Assembly: GCA_001780825.1 (NCBI GenBank)
Contig: MFIX01000228.1
Coordinates: 1-12,787, forward strand
From: Candidatus Glassbacteria bacterium RIFCSPLOWO2_12_FULL_58_11
GTDB lineage: Bacteria; Gemmatimonadota; Glassbacteria; GWA2-58-10
Length of the DNA: 12,787 bases
Reading direction: 5' to 3'
Shown here: positions 5,337 through 11,538 of the stretch, piece by piece
Layout of the letters: every line of letters begins with the position of its first letter
Numbering within the stretch: the first letter of the stretch is position 1
Notes under the pieces: model-generated
Database searches by the model: none
Told to the model about the DNA's origin: nothing
Seen by the model: only the letters and a program-made list of their open reading frames with translations
Translations under genes and position numbers: made by a program

Positions 5337-7838
5337 ATGAACACTGGCGATTTCACCAAAGTTGCCCGGAGCTTTCCGGAACGGACCGGCCGGCGGTTCA
5401 GCCTGGAGGCCTGGTTAAAAGCCGGCCGGCTGTCCTGCCTGCTCCTTATGTTCTGTGGCGTATGGTCGGTTCGCCCGCTGGCGGCCAGGATGGCCGTGGA
5501 CGGCAGTGTCACGACCAATGGGGATATCAACGGGGATGGCTATTTCGACGTCTTCGACATCATCCAGGTCGAGCGTATCGTGACCATGAACCTGACCCCG
5601 TCGACCAATGAGCTCAAAGCCGCGGACGTGGATGGGAATGGGAAACTGGCCGCCTATGACCTGCTCGTGCTCAATTCTGCCCTCGGCAAAGTGGACCAGG
5701 GCGGGACGATGTTCGATGCGGTCAAGTCCACGATCGAAGCTGATTTGAGCAAATCCAAGGACAATGTCGAAACTTATCTGGACCTCGCCCGCTTCTACCG
5801 CAAGGAAGGCCTGCTGGACCGCTCGATAAGCGTGCTCGAGAGCATCAAGGAGGCTATGGATATCAACCATCCCCTTTACAATAACGTTGAAAATTTCCTC
5901 AACAGTGTCAAAGACCAGCAATTGAGCCTGGCTTCCGCGGATCAGGACAGCGTGGAGGAAGAACTCTACAAAGATACGGATGATCTTACCGGCAAGGTCA
6001 GCTTGCGGCGCCAGGTGGTCCAGCTCAAAGGCCGTCTCTCCGATCTGCTGAAAGACAAGGCCTTCGCCGCGCACTACAATAATAAGCGGGTCCAATCCAA
6101 ACTGGGCGATGTGATGGATGATATGCTCCGCACCATCGGCGAGGACAAAATGGTGGACCCGGGGTCATTTTCGAAATTCAACGATGAAGTCCGCAAGGTT
6201 ATGGACGACCCGGAAAACCTGATAAAGGACCTGAACAACGATCAGAAAATCCGGCTTGACAATATCGTGAACCAGTCTACAGCCAGTATGCAGCAGGACG
6301 CCCTCCGGCTCAAGCAGGAGCAGACGGCCCGGGATCAGGCAAGCCAGATGGCGCTGCGGCGCCAGGACTCTCCCGATGCCGTCGGTGAATTTCTCAACCG
6401 CAGCGACTGGATGAAGCAGCAGAGTGCCCGCGGCCAAAACAATCTCGAGATCGACCAATTTATAGTGGCCAATCCGCCGCAACTTTCTCCGGATACGATC
6501 AGCCTGGTGGTCCCCAATTATACACTGAAATGGGACGCGACCAATGTACTGGGCGCAAAAAACGCATCCCTGGAAATCAGTAAGCCCGACCGCAAGTTTG
6601 CCAATCCGCGTGGTACTGCACCAGACATAGAGAATGCCTTTTATTATAATCCGGACCTGGGTAATATCGCGGGTGAACGCAAGGTCAGCGCGCTCGAGCT
6701 GAATGGAGTAGGCGTTTACCAGTTTCGGGTCGCCGCCCTGAATCCCAGGGGAGAATTTATCAGCCGTTTCAGCGATGCCAGCCAGCTTGTAGTAGTCGCC
6801 AATAACTTGAATCTGATCGCCAATAAACCGATAATCGATCCCAAACGTCTGAATACGATCCACCCGGATTACAGCTTCCGCTGGGATCTCTCGAATATCG
6901 AGGGAGCCAAGGATGTCGCAGTCGAGGTATCCAAGCCGAATACACCTTTCAGTAACCCCAACGGCCGCGAAAGGGACCGGGCCAACACCTTCTTCTTCAA
7001 TCCCTCTCTTGGCAAGCTGAGCGGAACGTTCACTTCAAATCTCGACGGTCTCAAGGGTCCCGGGCAGTACTTGTTCCGGGTAATCGCAGTCAGCGCCCTT
7101 CAAAGTTTCATCGGCCAGTGGTCCGATCCGGAAATCCTGCAAGTCACGGAAGGAGAGCTCGAACAGCCCGCCCCAAAACCGGTGGCCCAACCGGCTGAGC
7201 CGGTCGCTCCCCGGAGTCCGGAGATAGCCCCTGTCGATGCCGGTTTTTCCGCCTCCTGGGATGTCAGCCCGATCAAGGGAGCCTCCGCTGTCAAGCTTGA
7301 AATCGCCCAAGCCGCCGCTGACGGTAAAGACTCCTCATTGGCCGGCGGTCTGGTTATCTATTCCCAGCAGGTGGACAGCACCCGGGGCTCGGTGGTGATC
7401 GACCTCAACAAGTTCCCGGGACCGGGAAACTACGGCCTGCGTATCGCGGCCAGCGATAGCCAGGGCAATCTGCTCAGCCCCTGGAGCGAACCCGCCCGGC
7501 TGGCCTTGAATGAGCCGGCCACGGAAGATACCCCGGCCCGGAGGGTGTTGAACGAGGCCGCGATGAATTACTCTTCCGCGAACCTGCCGGCGGAGCTGTC
7601 CGGAGATACGCTCCAGCCGGTCCAGCCCCCGCCGGAGGGGAAAAAGCTGGTGGTAACCTCGATCAATACGCCGCTCTACAGCGAAGGCAGCCCCTCGAGC
7701 GAGGAGCTCTACACGTTGAAAAAAGGCGAGCCGCTGATCTTCGTCCGCAATTCCGCGGACCGCTTATGGCAGTACGTATTTTATCCGGCAGGCGGCAAGT
7801 ATGGCTGGGTGTTTGCCTACAATGTGAAGGGCGAGTAA
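5337..7838 (+). CDS. Exported protein: dockerin-like EF-hand pair, helical region, three beta-sandwich-like repeats, SH3-like C-terminus
   Basis: I do not recognise this protein as a whole; its parts suggest an extracellular or envelope binding or scaffold role. From the ATG at 5337 it has 833 residues. A signal peptide-like segment has arginines at 19, 20 and 31, a hydrophobic stretch at 32-45 and AxA-type residues near 50. A duplicated dockerin-like EF-hand follows: Asp63/Asn65/Asp67/Asp74 and Asp97/Asp99/Asn101/Asp108. A TPR-like helical pair lies at 143-190, then charged helical sequence to about 375. Two closely similar repeats (about 381-487, 493-605) share SKPxxxFxNPxG; a third (626-724) is more diverged and follows a proline-rich linker (607-627). 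Residues 771-830 look SH3-like, ending YGWVFAYNVKG. An ATG at 5331 adds two residues; AGAAG six bases before 5337 favours the latter. The frame stays open upstream into gltX, but that part is not protein-like. Molecular function is unknown. Confidence 0.85.
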   Translation: MNTGDFTKVARSFPERTGRRFSLEAWLKAGRLSCLLLMFCGVWSVRPLAARMAVDGSVTTNGDINGDGYFDVFDIIQVERIVTMNLTPSTNELKAADVDGNGKLAAYDLLVLNSALGKVDQGGTMFDAVKSTIEADLSKSKDNVETYLDLARFYRKEGLLDRSISVLESIKEAMDINHPLYNNVENFLNSVKDQQLSLASADQDSVEEELYKDTDDLTGKVSLRRQVVQLKGRLSDLLKDKAFAAHYNNKRVQSKLGDVMDDMLRTIGEDKMVDPGSFSKFNDEVRKVMDDPENLIKDLNNDQKIRLDNIVNQSTASMQQDALRLKQEQTARDQASQMALRRQDSPDAVGEFLNRSDWMKQQSARGQNNLEIDQFIVANPPQLSPDTISLVVPNYTLKWDATNVLGAKNASLEISKPDRKFANPRGTAPDIENAFYYNPDLGNIAGERKVSALELNGVGVYQFRVAALNPRGEFISRFSDASQLVVVANNLNLIANKPIIDPKRLNTIHPDYSFRWDLSNIEGAKDVAVEVSKPNTPFSNPNGRERDRANTFFFNPSLGKLSGTFTSNLDGLKGPGQYLFRVIAVSALQSFIGQWSDPEILQVTEGELEQPAPKPVAQPAEPVAPRSPEIAPVDAGFSASWDVSPIKGASAVKLEIAQAAADGKDSSLAGGLVIYSQQVDSTRGSVVIDLNKFPGPGNYGLRIAASDSQGNLLSPWSEPARLALNEPATEDTPARRVLNEAAMNYSSANLPAELSGDTLQPVQPPPEGKKLVVTSINTPLYSEGSPSSEELYTLKKGEPLIFVRNSADRLWQYVFYPAGGKYGWVFAYNVKGE

Positions 7839-7905
7839 AATAACTTATGCGGAGACCCGGGAAACCGTAATATGCCGTTTGACGGGAATCCCGGAGCCTT
7901 AAAGG

Positions 7906-7922
7906 TTGACAGAATCTGTCAA
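7906..7922. promoter_or_regulatory. Perfect inverted repeat over the -35 box (operator candidate)
   Basis: TTGACAG and CTGTCAA form a perfect seven-base inverted repeat around AAT. Its left half contains the whole -35 box of the tRNA-Gln promoter. A dimeric regulator bound here would block RNA polymerase. No T tract follows directly, so it is less likely a terminator. The regulator is unknown. Confidence 0.4.
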
Positions 7923-7934
7923 AGCAATTAATTT
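7906..7934 (+). promoter_or_regulatory. Promoter of tRNA-Gln
   Basis: A perfect consensus TTGACA (7906-7911) is followed after 17 bases by TAATTT (7929-7934), which keeps the key second A and last T of a -10 box. Transcription would start near 7941, about 17 bases before the mature tRNA. The placement fits a stable RNA promoter. Confidence 0.65.
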
Positions 7935-7957
7935 TTCTGACTAAATTCCTGTTCCGC

Positions 7958-8033
7958 TGCCCGATGGTGTAACTGGCAACACGTCTGACTCTGGATCAGA
8001 AGAGTCCAGGTTCGAGTCCTGGTCGGGCAGCCA
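7958..8033 (+). tRNA. tRNA-Gln(CUG)
   Basis: A full cloverleaf can be drawn. Acceptor stem TGCCCGA pairs with TCGGGCA (8023-8029), with discriminator G at 8030 and an encoded CCA at 8031-8033. The D stem is GTGT/ACAC. The anticodon stem TCTGA/TCAGA encloses loop CTCTGGA with anticodon CTG (7991-7993), reading CAG glutamine codons. The T stem CCAGG/CCTGG encloses TTCGAGT. The first pair U1-A72 and the G73 discriminator are glutamine-tRNA features in bacteria. Positions 37 and 38 are G and A, unlike the A and U of the Escherichia coli glutamine tRNAs. The gene lies 99 bases before glnS, whose product should charge it. Confidence 0.96.
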
Positions 8034-8040
8034 AAACCGG

Positions 8041-8074
8041 TGGCCTCGCCAGTCAGTCTGGCGGGGCCATTTTT
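8041..8074 (+). terminator. Strong intrinsic terminator after tRNA-Gln
   Basis: TGGCCTCGCCAG (8041-8052) pairs with CTGGCGGGGCCA (8058-8069) over a five-base TCAGT loop, with a single G-U wobble in 12 pairs, followed directly by TTTTT. It begins seven bases after the tRNA CCA end. It separates the tRNA from glnS, so glnS needs either its own promoter or read-through. Confidence 0.88.
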
Positions 8075-8081
8075 AAAAACA

Positions 8082-8100
8082 TGGTATCGCTTTTGTACCA
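8082..8100 (+). promoter_or_regulatory. Small hairpin in the glnS leader
   Basis: TGGTA (8082-8086) and TACCA (8096-8100) can pair over a nine-base T-rich loop, 32 bases before the glnS start and eight bases after the terminator T run. It may be chance; a role in glnS control is speculation. Confidence 0.2.
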
Positions 8101-8132
8101 GAGCACACAAGTAGAAATCGGAAGCCGCACCA

Positions 8133-9845
8133 ATGAATAAGCCCGGCAGTGCGCCGGGCCCGGATTTTGTCCGGGCGATTGTCGCCGAGGACAACCGGAC
8201 CGGCAAATGGGGTGGAAGGGTAGTGACCCGCTTTCCGCCGGAACCGAACGGCTACCTGCATATCGGCCACGCAAAGAGTATCTGCCTCAATTTCGGGATC
8301 GCCCAGGAAAACCCCGGCGGAGTCTGTCACCTGCGTTTCGATGATACGAATCCCTGCAAGGAGGAGGATGAGTATGTCGAATCGATCAAGGAGAATGTCC
8401 GCTGGCTCGGGTTCGACTGGGGAAAGCACCTCTATTACGCCTCGGATTACTTCGAACAGCTCTATCAGTGGGCGGTCAAGCTGATCGAGAAGGGCCGGGC
8501 CTATGTCTGCGATCTTAATGCGGACCAGATCCGCGAGTACCGCGGCACGCTGACCGAACCGGGGAGGGAAAGCCCCTACCGCAACCGCCCGGTCGAGGAA
8601 AGCCTGGACCTGTTCCGGCGCATGCGGGCCGGTGAGTTTGAGGAAGGCTCGCGGGTGCTTAGGGCCAGGATCGACATGGCCTCTCCCAATCTCAATTTTC
8701 GCGACCCGGTGATGTACCGCATTCTCAAGGTGGCGCACCATCGCACGGGCAATCAGTGGTGCATCTACCCGATGTACGACTTCGCCCACGGCCAGTCGGA
8801 TTCTATCGAAAAAGTCACCCATTCGATCTGCACCCTGGAGTTCGAAGACCACCGTCCGCTCTATGACTGGTACCTCGAACAGCTCGAGATCTATCATCCC
8901 CAGCAGATCGAGTTCGCCCGGCTGAACCTCTCCTACACCATTTTGAGCAAACGGAAACTGATCGACCTGGTGGAGGGCAATTATGTCAGCGGCTGGGATG
9001 ACCCGCGCATGCCGACAATTTCCGGGATGCGCAGAAGAGGCTATACTCCGGAGGCGATACGCGCTTTCTGCAACCGGATTGGGGTGTCCAAGAGCGACAG
9101 CCTGATCGATATCGCCCTGCTCGAGCACCATGTCCGGGAGGACCTGAACCTGCGCTCTCCGCGGGTCATGGGCGTCCTGGATCCCTTGCGGGTGGAAATT
9201 ATCAATTATCCGGAAGATACTGTCGAAGAGCTGGAGGCGGTCAATAACCCGGAGGACCCGGCTGCGGGAACCCGGAATATACCATTTTCGCGGGTGCTCT
9301 ATATCGAGCGGGATGATTTTATGGAGGACCCGCCGAAAAACTATTACCGTCTGGCCCCGGGCCGCGAGGTGCGGCTGCGCTACGCTTACTATATCACCTG
9401 CCGCGAGGTGATCCGGGATGAGCAAAGTGGCGCGCTAACCGGTCTGCGCTGTACCTATGACCCTCAGACCCGGGGCGGAGGATCGCCGGACGGCCGTAAA
9501 GTCAAAGGCACGATTCATTGGGTTTCGGCGGCCCAGGCCGTGGAGGCCGAGGTCCGGCTGTACGATCACCTCTTCAGCCGGGAGAACCCCAACGAGGTGG
9601 AAGAGGGTGGAAACTGGACCGACAACCTGAACCCGGATTCGCTGAAAGTCCTGCCGGCCTGCCGTGTCGAGCCCTCGCTGGCCGGGGCCGCTCCGGGCGA
9701 GCGCTTCCAGTTCGAGAGAAAAGGCTATTTTTGTCTCGACCCGGATTCCCGCAGCGGCAGACTAGTCTTCAACCGGACGGTCACCCTGCGCGACACCTGG
9801 GCCAAAATCCTCAAGCAGCAGCAGGGCGGCGAAGAATCTAAATAA
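8133..9845 (+). CDS. glnS: Glutaminyl-tRNA synthetase
   Basis: GlnRS attaches glutamine directly to tRNA-Gln with ATP, an alternative to GatCAB amidation of misacylated Glu-tRNA-Gln. The 570-residue product matches the family length. The class I catalytic core shows PPEPNGYLHIGHAKSI (36-50, HIGH at 43-46), LRFDDTNP (67-74), and the second ATP motif TILSKRKL (269-276), with isoleucine-leucine in place of the usual valine-methionine. Family sequences YDFAHGQSD, CTLEFEDHRPLYDW, GWDDPRMPT and GTIHWV follow, the last in the C-terminal beta-barrel anticodon-binding region. The ATG at 8133 is preceded by CGGAAG eight bases upstream. The preceding gene is tRNA-Gln(CUG). Bacterial GlnRS genes are generally held to derive from ancient transfer from eukaryotes; nothing in base use marks this copy as recent. 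Confidence 0.97.
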   Translation: MNKPGSAPGPDFVRAIVAEDNRTGKWGGRVVTRFPPEPNGYLHIGHAKSICLNFGIAQENPGGVCHLRFDDTNPCKEEDEYVESIKENVRWLGFDWGKHLYYASDYFEQLYQWAVKLIEKGRAYVCDLNADQIREYRGTLTEPGRESPYRNRPVEESLDLFRRMRAGEFEEGSRVLRARIDMASPNLNFRDPVMYRILKVAHHRTGNQWCIYPMYDFAHGQSDSIEKVTHSICTLEFEDHRPLYDWYLEQLEIYHPQQIEFARLNLSYTILSKRKLIDLVEGNYVSGWDDPRMPTISGMRRRGYTPEAIRAFCNRIGVSKSDSLIDIALLEHHVREDLNLRSPRVMGVLDPLRVEIINYPEDTVEELEAVNNPEDPAAGTRNIPFSRVLYIERDDFMEDPPKNYYRLAPGREVRLRYAYYITCREVIRDEQSGALTGLRCTYDPQTRGGGSPDGRKVKGTIHWVSAAQAVEAEVRLYDHLFSRENPNEVEEGGNWTDNLNPDSLKVLPACRVEPSLAGAAPGERFQFERKGYFCLDPDSRSGRLVFNRTVTLRDTWAKILKQQQGGEESK

Positions 9846-9887
9846 TCTCCGCTCAGACGCCAAACCTATTAGAGTAATTTGAAAAAT

Positions 9888-9975
9888 TAAATCCCCCTGT
9901 ATCCCCCTTCTTCAAAGGGGGACTTTGGACTCGCCTTTACTCCCCCCTTTGACAAAGGGGGGCGGGGGGGATTTG
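9888..9975. repeat. Palindromic MITE-like repeat (C5/G5-rich, AAATCCCCC ends)
   Basis: The outer ends AAATCCCCC (9889-9897) and GGGGGATTT (9966-9974) are inverted repeats. Inside are two hairpins: TCCCCCTT (9902-9909) with AAGGGGGA (9915-9922), and CCCCCCTTT (9942-9950) with AAAGGGGGG (9954-9962). The design of nested C5-T/A-G5 hairpins within AAATCCCCC ends resembles small non-coding intergenic elements seen in many environmental bacterial genomes. It has no coding capacity. It lies 43 bases after glnS. Origin as a non-autonomous mobile element is inference. Confidence 0.7.
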
Positions 9976-10067
9976 AGCTTTTGGCTTTACAGGATTACTG
10001 GCTGCTCCGCAGCAAGCCTCGAGAAATCGGGGCAGGCCGCGGGGAATTCATTTCAATTAATAACCAA

Positions 10068-10107
10068 ACAGGGCTGTCCCCGAAATTCGGGGACAGCCCT
10101 GTTTTTT
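10068..10107. terminator. Shared terminator between convergent glnS and transaldolase genes
   Basis: Two 17-base arms (10068-10084 and 10086-10102) are perfectly complementary around a single A, giving a very stable hairpin. Six Ts (10102-10107) follow on the plus strand. On the minus strand the hairpin is followed by TTTGGTTATTA, a weaker but usable tail. It sits between the ends of two convergent genes, so it can stop transcription both ways. The exact palindrome also resembles REP-type repeats, so it may be a repeat co-opted as a terminator. Confidence 0.75.
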
Positions 10108-10122
10108 CAAAGCGCTTTAAGT

Positions 10123-10140
10123 CGCGGTCGACCGACCGCG
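10123..10140. repeat. Short palindrome just past the transaldolase stop
   Basis: CGCGGTCG (10123-10130) and CGACCGCG (10133-10140) are perfect inverted repeats around AC, ending three bases from the transaldolase stop codon. The hairpin is GC-rich without a T tract and may protect the 3' end of the mRNA. Confidence 0.45.
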
Positions 10141-10143
10141 CGG

Positions 10144-11076
10144 TCATTTGGCAAAAACCTTGGCATCCGTGTCGAAACTGAGCATGCCCTCATTGGAAAG
10201 CGGGTGGTCGGCCACAGTGCTCAGCACATTGGCCGGTACGGTCAGGATATCTGCGCCGGCCAGCAGGACCTCGGTGAGCTGCACGGGATTGCGTACGCTG
10301 GCGGCGAGAATTTCGGTGTGGATGTCGAAGTTGGCGAAAATAGCGGCGATCTCGCGGATCAGCCGGACCCCGGAATCTTTCCGGGCTCCGCCCGAGGCCA
10401 CGTATTCGCTGTTGAAAGTACGCTGATCCCCGGCCGAATTCTTGTGGTCGATTATATGGTAAAGCGCATTACCGGGGGCGAGCTCGGGCTGATCGTTCTT
10501 GTACATATAATCCGCCAGGCGGCCCATGAACGGGCTGACATAGCTGGCTCCGGCATTGGCGGCCCAGAATGCCTGGGTCGAATTGAAGACCAGCGTGGCA
10601 TTGGTGCGGATATCGCGCTCCCAGAGCCTGCGCAGCACCTTGAGCCCGGTATAGGGGTCCTTGTCCGCGGCCAGGGCCGTGTAGCCGCCTATCGGCACCT
10701 TGATCACCGCGTTGGCCGGGCCCAGCTTCCGCAGCTCCTCGGCCTGGATCACCATTTCCTCCACCGTGGTCCGGGTAAGCTCCAGGCTCACTGGGTTCGG
10801 CGCCATCAGGCGCAGGATGGCGGTAAGTATTTTTTTTGCCTCGGCCCAGGATTTCGCGCCCGCTTTTTTGAGCAGAGTCGGATTGGTGGTCACGCCATTG
10901 ATTATTCCGGCCTCGTAGAGCGGCCTGATATCTCCGATAGCGGCCGAGTCCGCGAAAATACGCGGTCCCCTGGCCGCCGGGTGAACTATCTTTTTGCCTT
11001 TGGGCGTGAGGTTCACTGCCTCCATCGCTCTTCGACGATGAATCATTGCCGAATGCAAATCATTGACTTCGAACAT
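10144..11076 (-). CDS. Transaldolase-family protein (TalC/FSA-like core with extension)
   Basis: The protein belongs to the Schiff-base aldolase family of transaldolases and fructose-6-phosphate aldolases, which move or release dihydroxyacetone units among sugar phosphates. From the ATG at 11076 it has 310 residues. Core motifs are FADSAAI (41-47), NGVTTNPTLLKKAG (60-73), VSLELT (96-101), VIKVPI (124-129) with the Schiff-base Lys126, YVSPFMGRLAD (179-189) with Arg186, and ILAASVRNP (256-264). Glu99 and Phe183 match transaldolase; fructose-6-phosphate aldolase has Gln and Tyr there, so transaldolase activity is likelier. Compared with 215-220-residue TalC/FSA proteins it has about 38 extra N-terminal residues and an insertion of roughly 40 around 190-235. 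The start is fixed by AGGAG at 11084-11088; the open frame reaches 11136, but that part lacks homology. It is convergent with glnS. Confidence 0.9.
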   Translation of the reverse strand: MFEVNDLHSAMIHRRRAMEAVNLTPKGKKIVHPAARGPRIFADSAAIGDIRPLYEAGIINGVTTNPTLLKKAGAKSWAEAKKILTAILRLMAPNPVSLELTRTTVEEMVIQAEELRKLGPANAVIKVPIGGYTALAADKDPYTGLKVLRRLWERDIRTNATLVFNSTQAFWAANAGASYVSPFMGRLADYMYKNDQPELAPGNALYHIIDHKNSAGDQRTFNSEYVASGGARKDSGVRLIREIAAIFANFDIHTEILAASVRNPVQLTEVLLAGADILTVPANVLSTVADHPLSNEGMLSFDTDAKVFAK

Positions 11077-11083
11077 CCCCGTA

Positions 11084-11088
11084 CTCCT
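11084..11088 (-). promoter_or_regulatory. Ribosome binding site of the transaldolase gene
   Basis: On the minus strand AAAGGAG lies seven bases before the ATG at 11076, which decides this start over the upstream in-frame ATG at 11136. Confidence 0.8.
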
Positions 11089-11133
11089 TTCGAATTTTTG
11101 CCCGCTGCCGGATGATTGGCCTCTCTCAAATAT

Positions 11134-11162
11134 CATCCCAACCGGCGAAAACCGGCCGGATG
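11134..11162 (-). promoter_or_regulatory. Hairpin in the transaldolase leader
   Basis: Read on the minus strand, CATCCGGCCGG and CCGGTTGGGATG pair with one bulged G and two G-U pairs around TTTTCG. It lies about 60 bases upstream of the start codon, within the presumed 5' leader. It may be a regulatory RNA fold or chance. Confidence 0.3.
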
Positions 11163-11258
11163 ACCCTCATCCTCTTCTCTGCAGCCGAAGTCTCCCTCCT
11201 GGCTCGCATGTCCTGAAGCCGCGCATATCAAAGGGCGACTGATGATTTGACCATTAGA

Positions 11259-11288
11259 TTGATAATCCCGCCAGCATAATTGTATAAG
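11259..11288 (+). promoter_or_regulatory. Candidate plus-strand promoter overlapping the opposed one
   Basis: TTGATA (11259-11264) and TATAAG (11283-11288) are separated by 18 bases, each one base from consensus. It overlaps the minus-strand promoter candidate. No gene starts soon after it, so any product would be a long leader or a non-coding RNA. Confidence 0.3.
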
Positions 11289-11307
11289 GATTCAGACTCA
11301 TTCGCAA
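11279..11307 (-). promoter_or_regulatory. Candidate promoter for the transaldolase gene
   Basis: On the minus strand TTGCGA (11307-11302) is followed after 17 bases by TACAAT (11284-11279). Transcription would start near 11272 and leave a leader of roughly 195 bases before the ATG. Confidence 0.35.
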
Positions 11308-11434
11308 ATTTCTCTTGAACGTGTTCGGCAGCGGGTGAGGATTATGCATGGGGATTAAACCCGTATAATTCACATAAAATTCCCGTTAGCGGTCTCATGC
11401 GGAGGCACGGTGCACCTTGTCTCACACGCCTGCC

Positions 11435-11456
11435 GGGCGGCCACGGGGGGCCGCCT
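11435..11456. repeat. GC-rich intergenic hairpin repeat candidate
   Basis: GGCGGCC (11436-11442) and GGCCGCC (11449-11455) pair over ACGGGG. Read on the minus strand the unit starts GTAGGCGGCCCCCCGTGG, like the GTAGGGGCG...-type hairpin repeats scattered in many bacterial genomes. Assignment to such a family is from memory of its appearance only. Confidence 0.4.
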
Positions 11457-11507
11457 ACAGAATGTGCGATGTTGAAATTAAGCTGAGATAATGCAATGTC
11501 TACTGTA

Positions 11508-11538
11508 AGGGGCATCCCGATAAAATCGGGATGCCCCT
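11508..11538. repeat. Perfect 14-bp palindrome, REP-like
   Basis: AGGGGCATCCCGAT (11508-11521) and ATCGGGATGCCCCT (11525-11538) are exact inverted repeats around AAA. Neither strand has a T tract next to the stem, so it is not a standard terminator. Its 31-base size and AGGG...TCCC...GGGA...CCCT layout match the palindrome core at 10070-10100 on the other side of the transaldolase gene. Confidence 0.6.

Noticed and set aside
7857..7899. Possible terminator after the exported protein gene (CCGGGA...TCCCGG)
   Set aside because: The outer arms can pair but no T tract follows and the inner fold is poor.
8073..9425. 450-codon minus-strand open frame opposite glnS
   Set aside because: Antisense to the conserved GlnRS catalytic domain, low in recognisable motifs; it is a composition shadow.
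9925..11115. 396-codon plus-strand open frame over the MITE-like repeat and the transaldolase gene
   Set aside because: It begins within the palindromic repeat and runs antisense to a well-supported gene; the translation has no family features.
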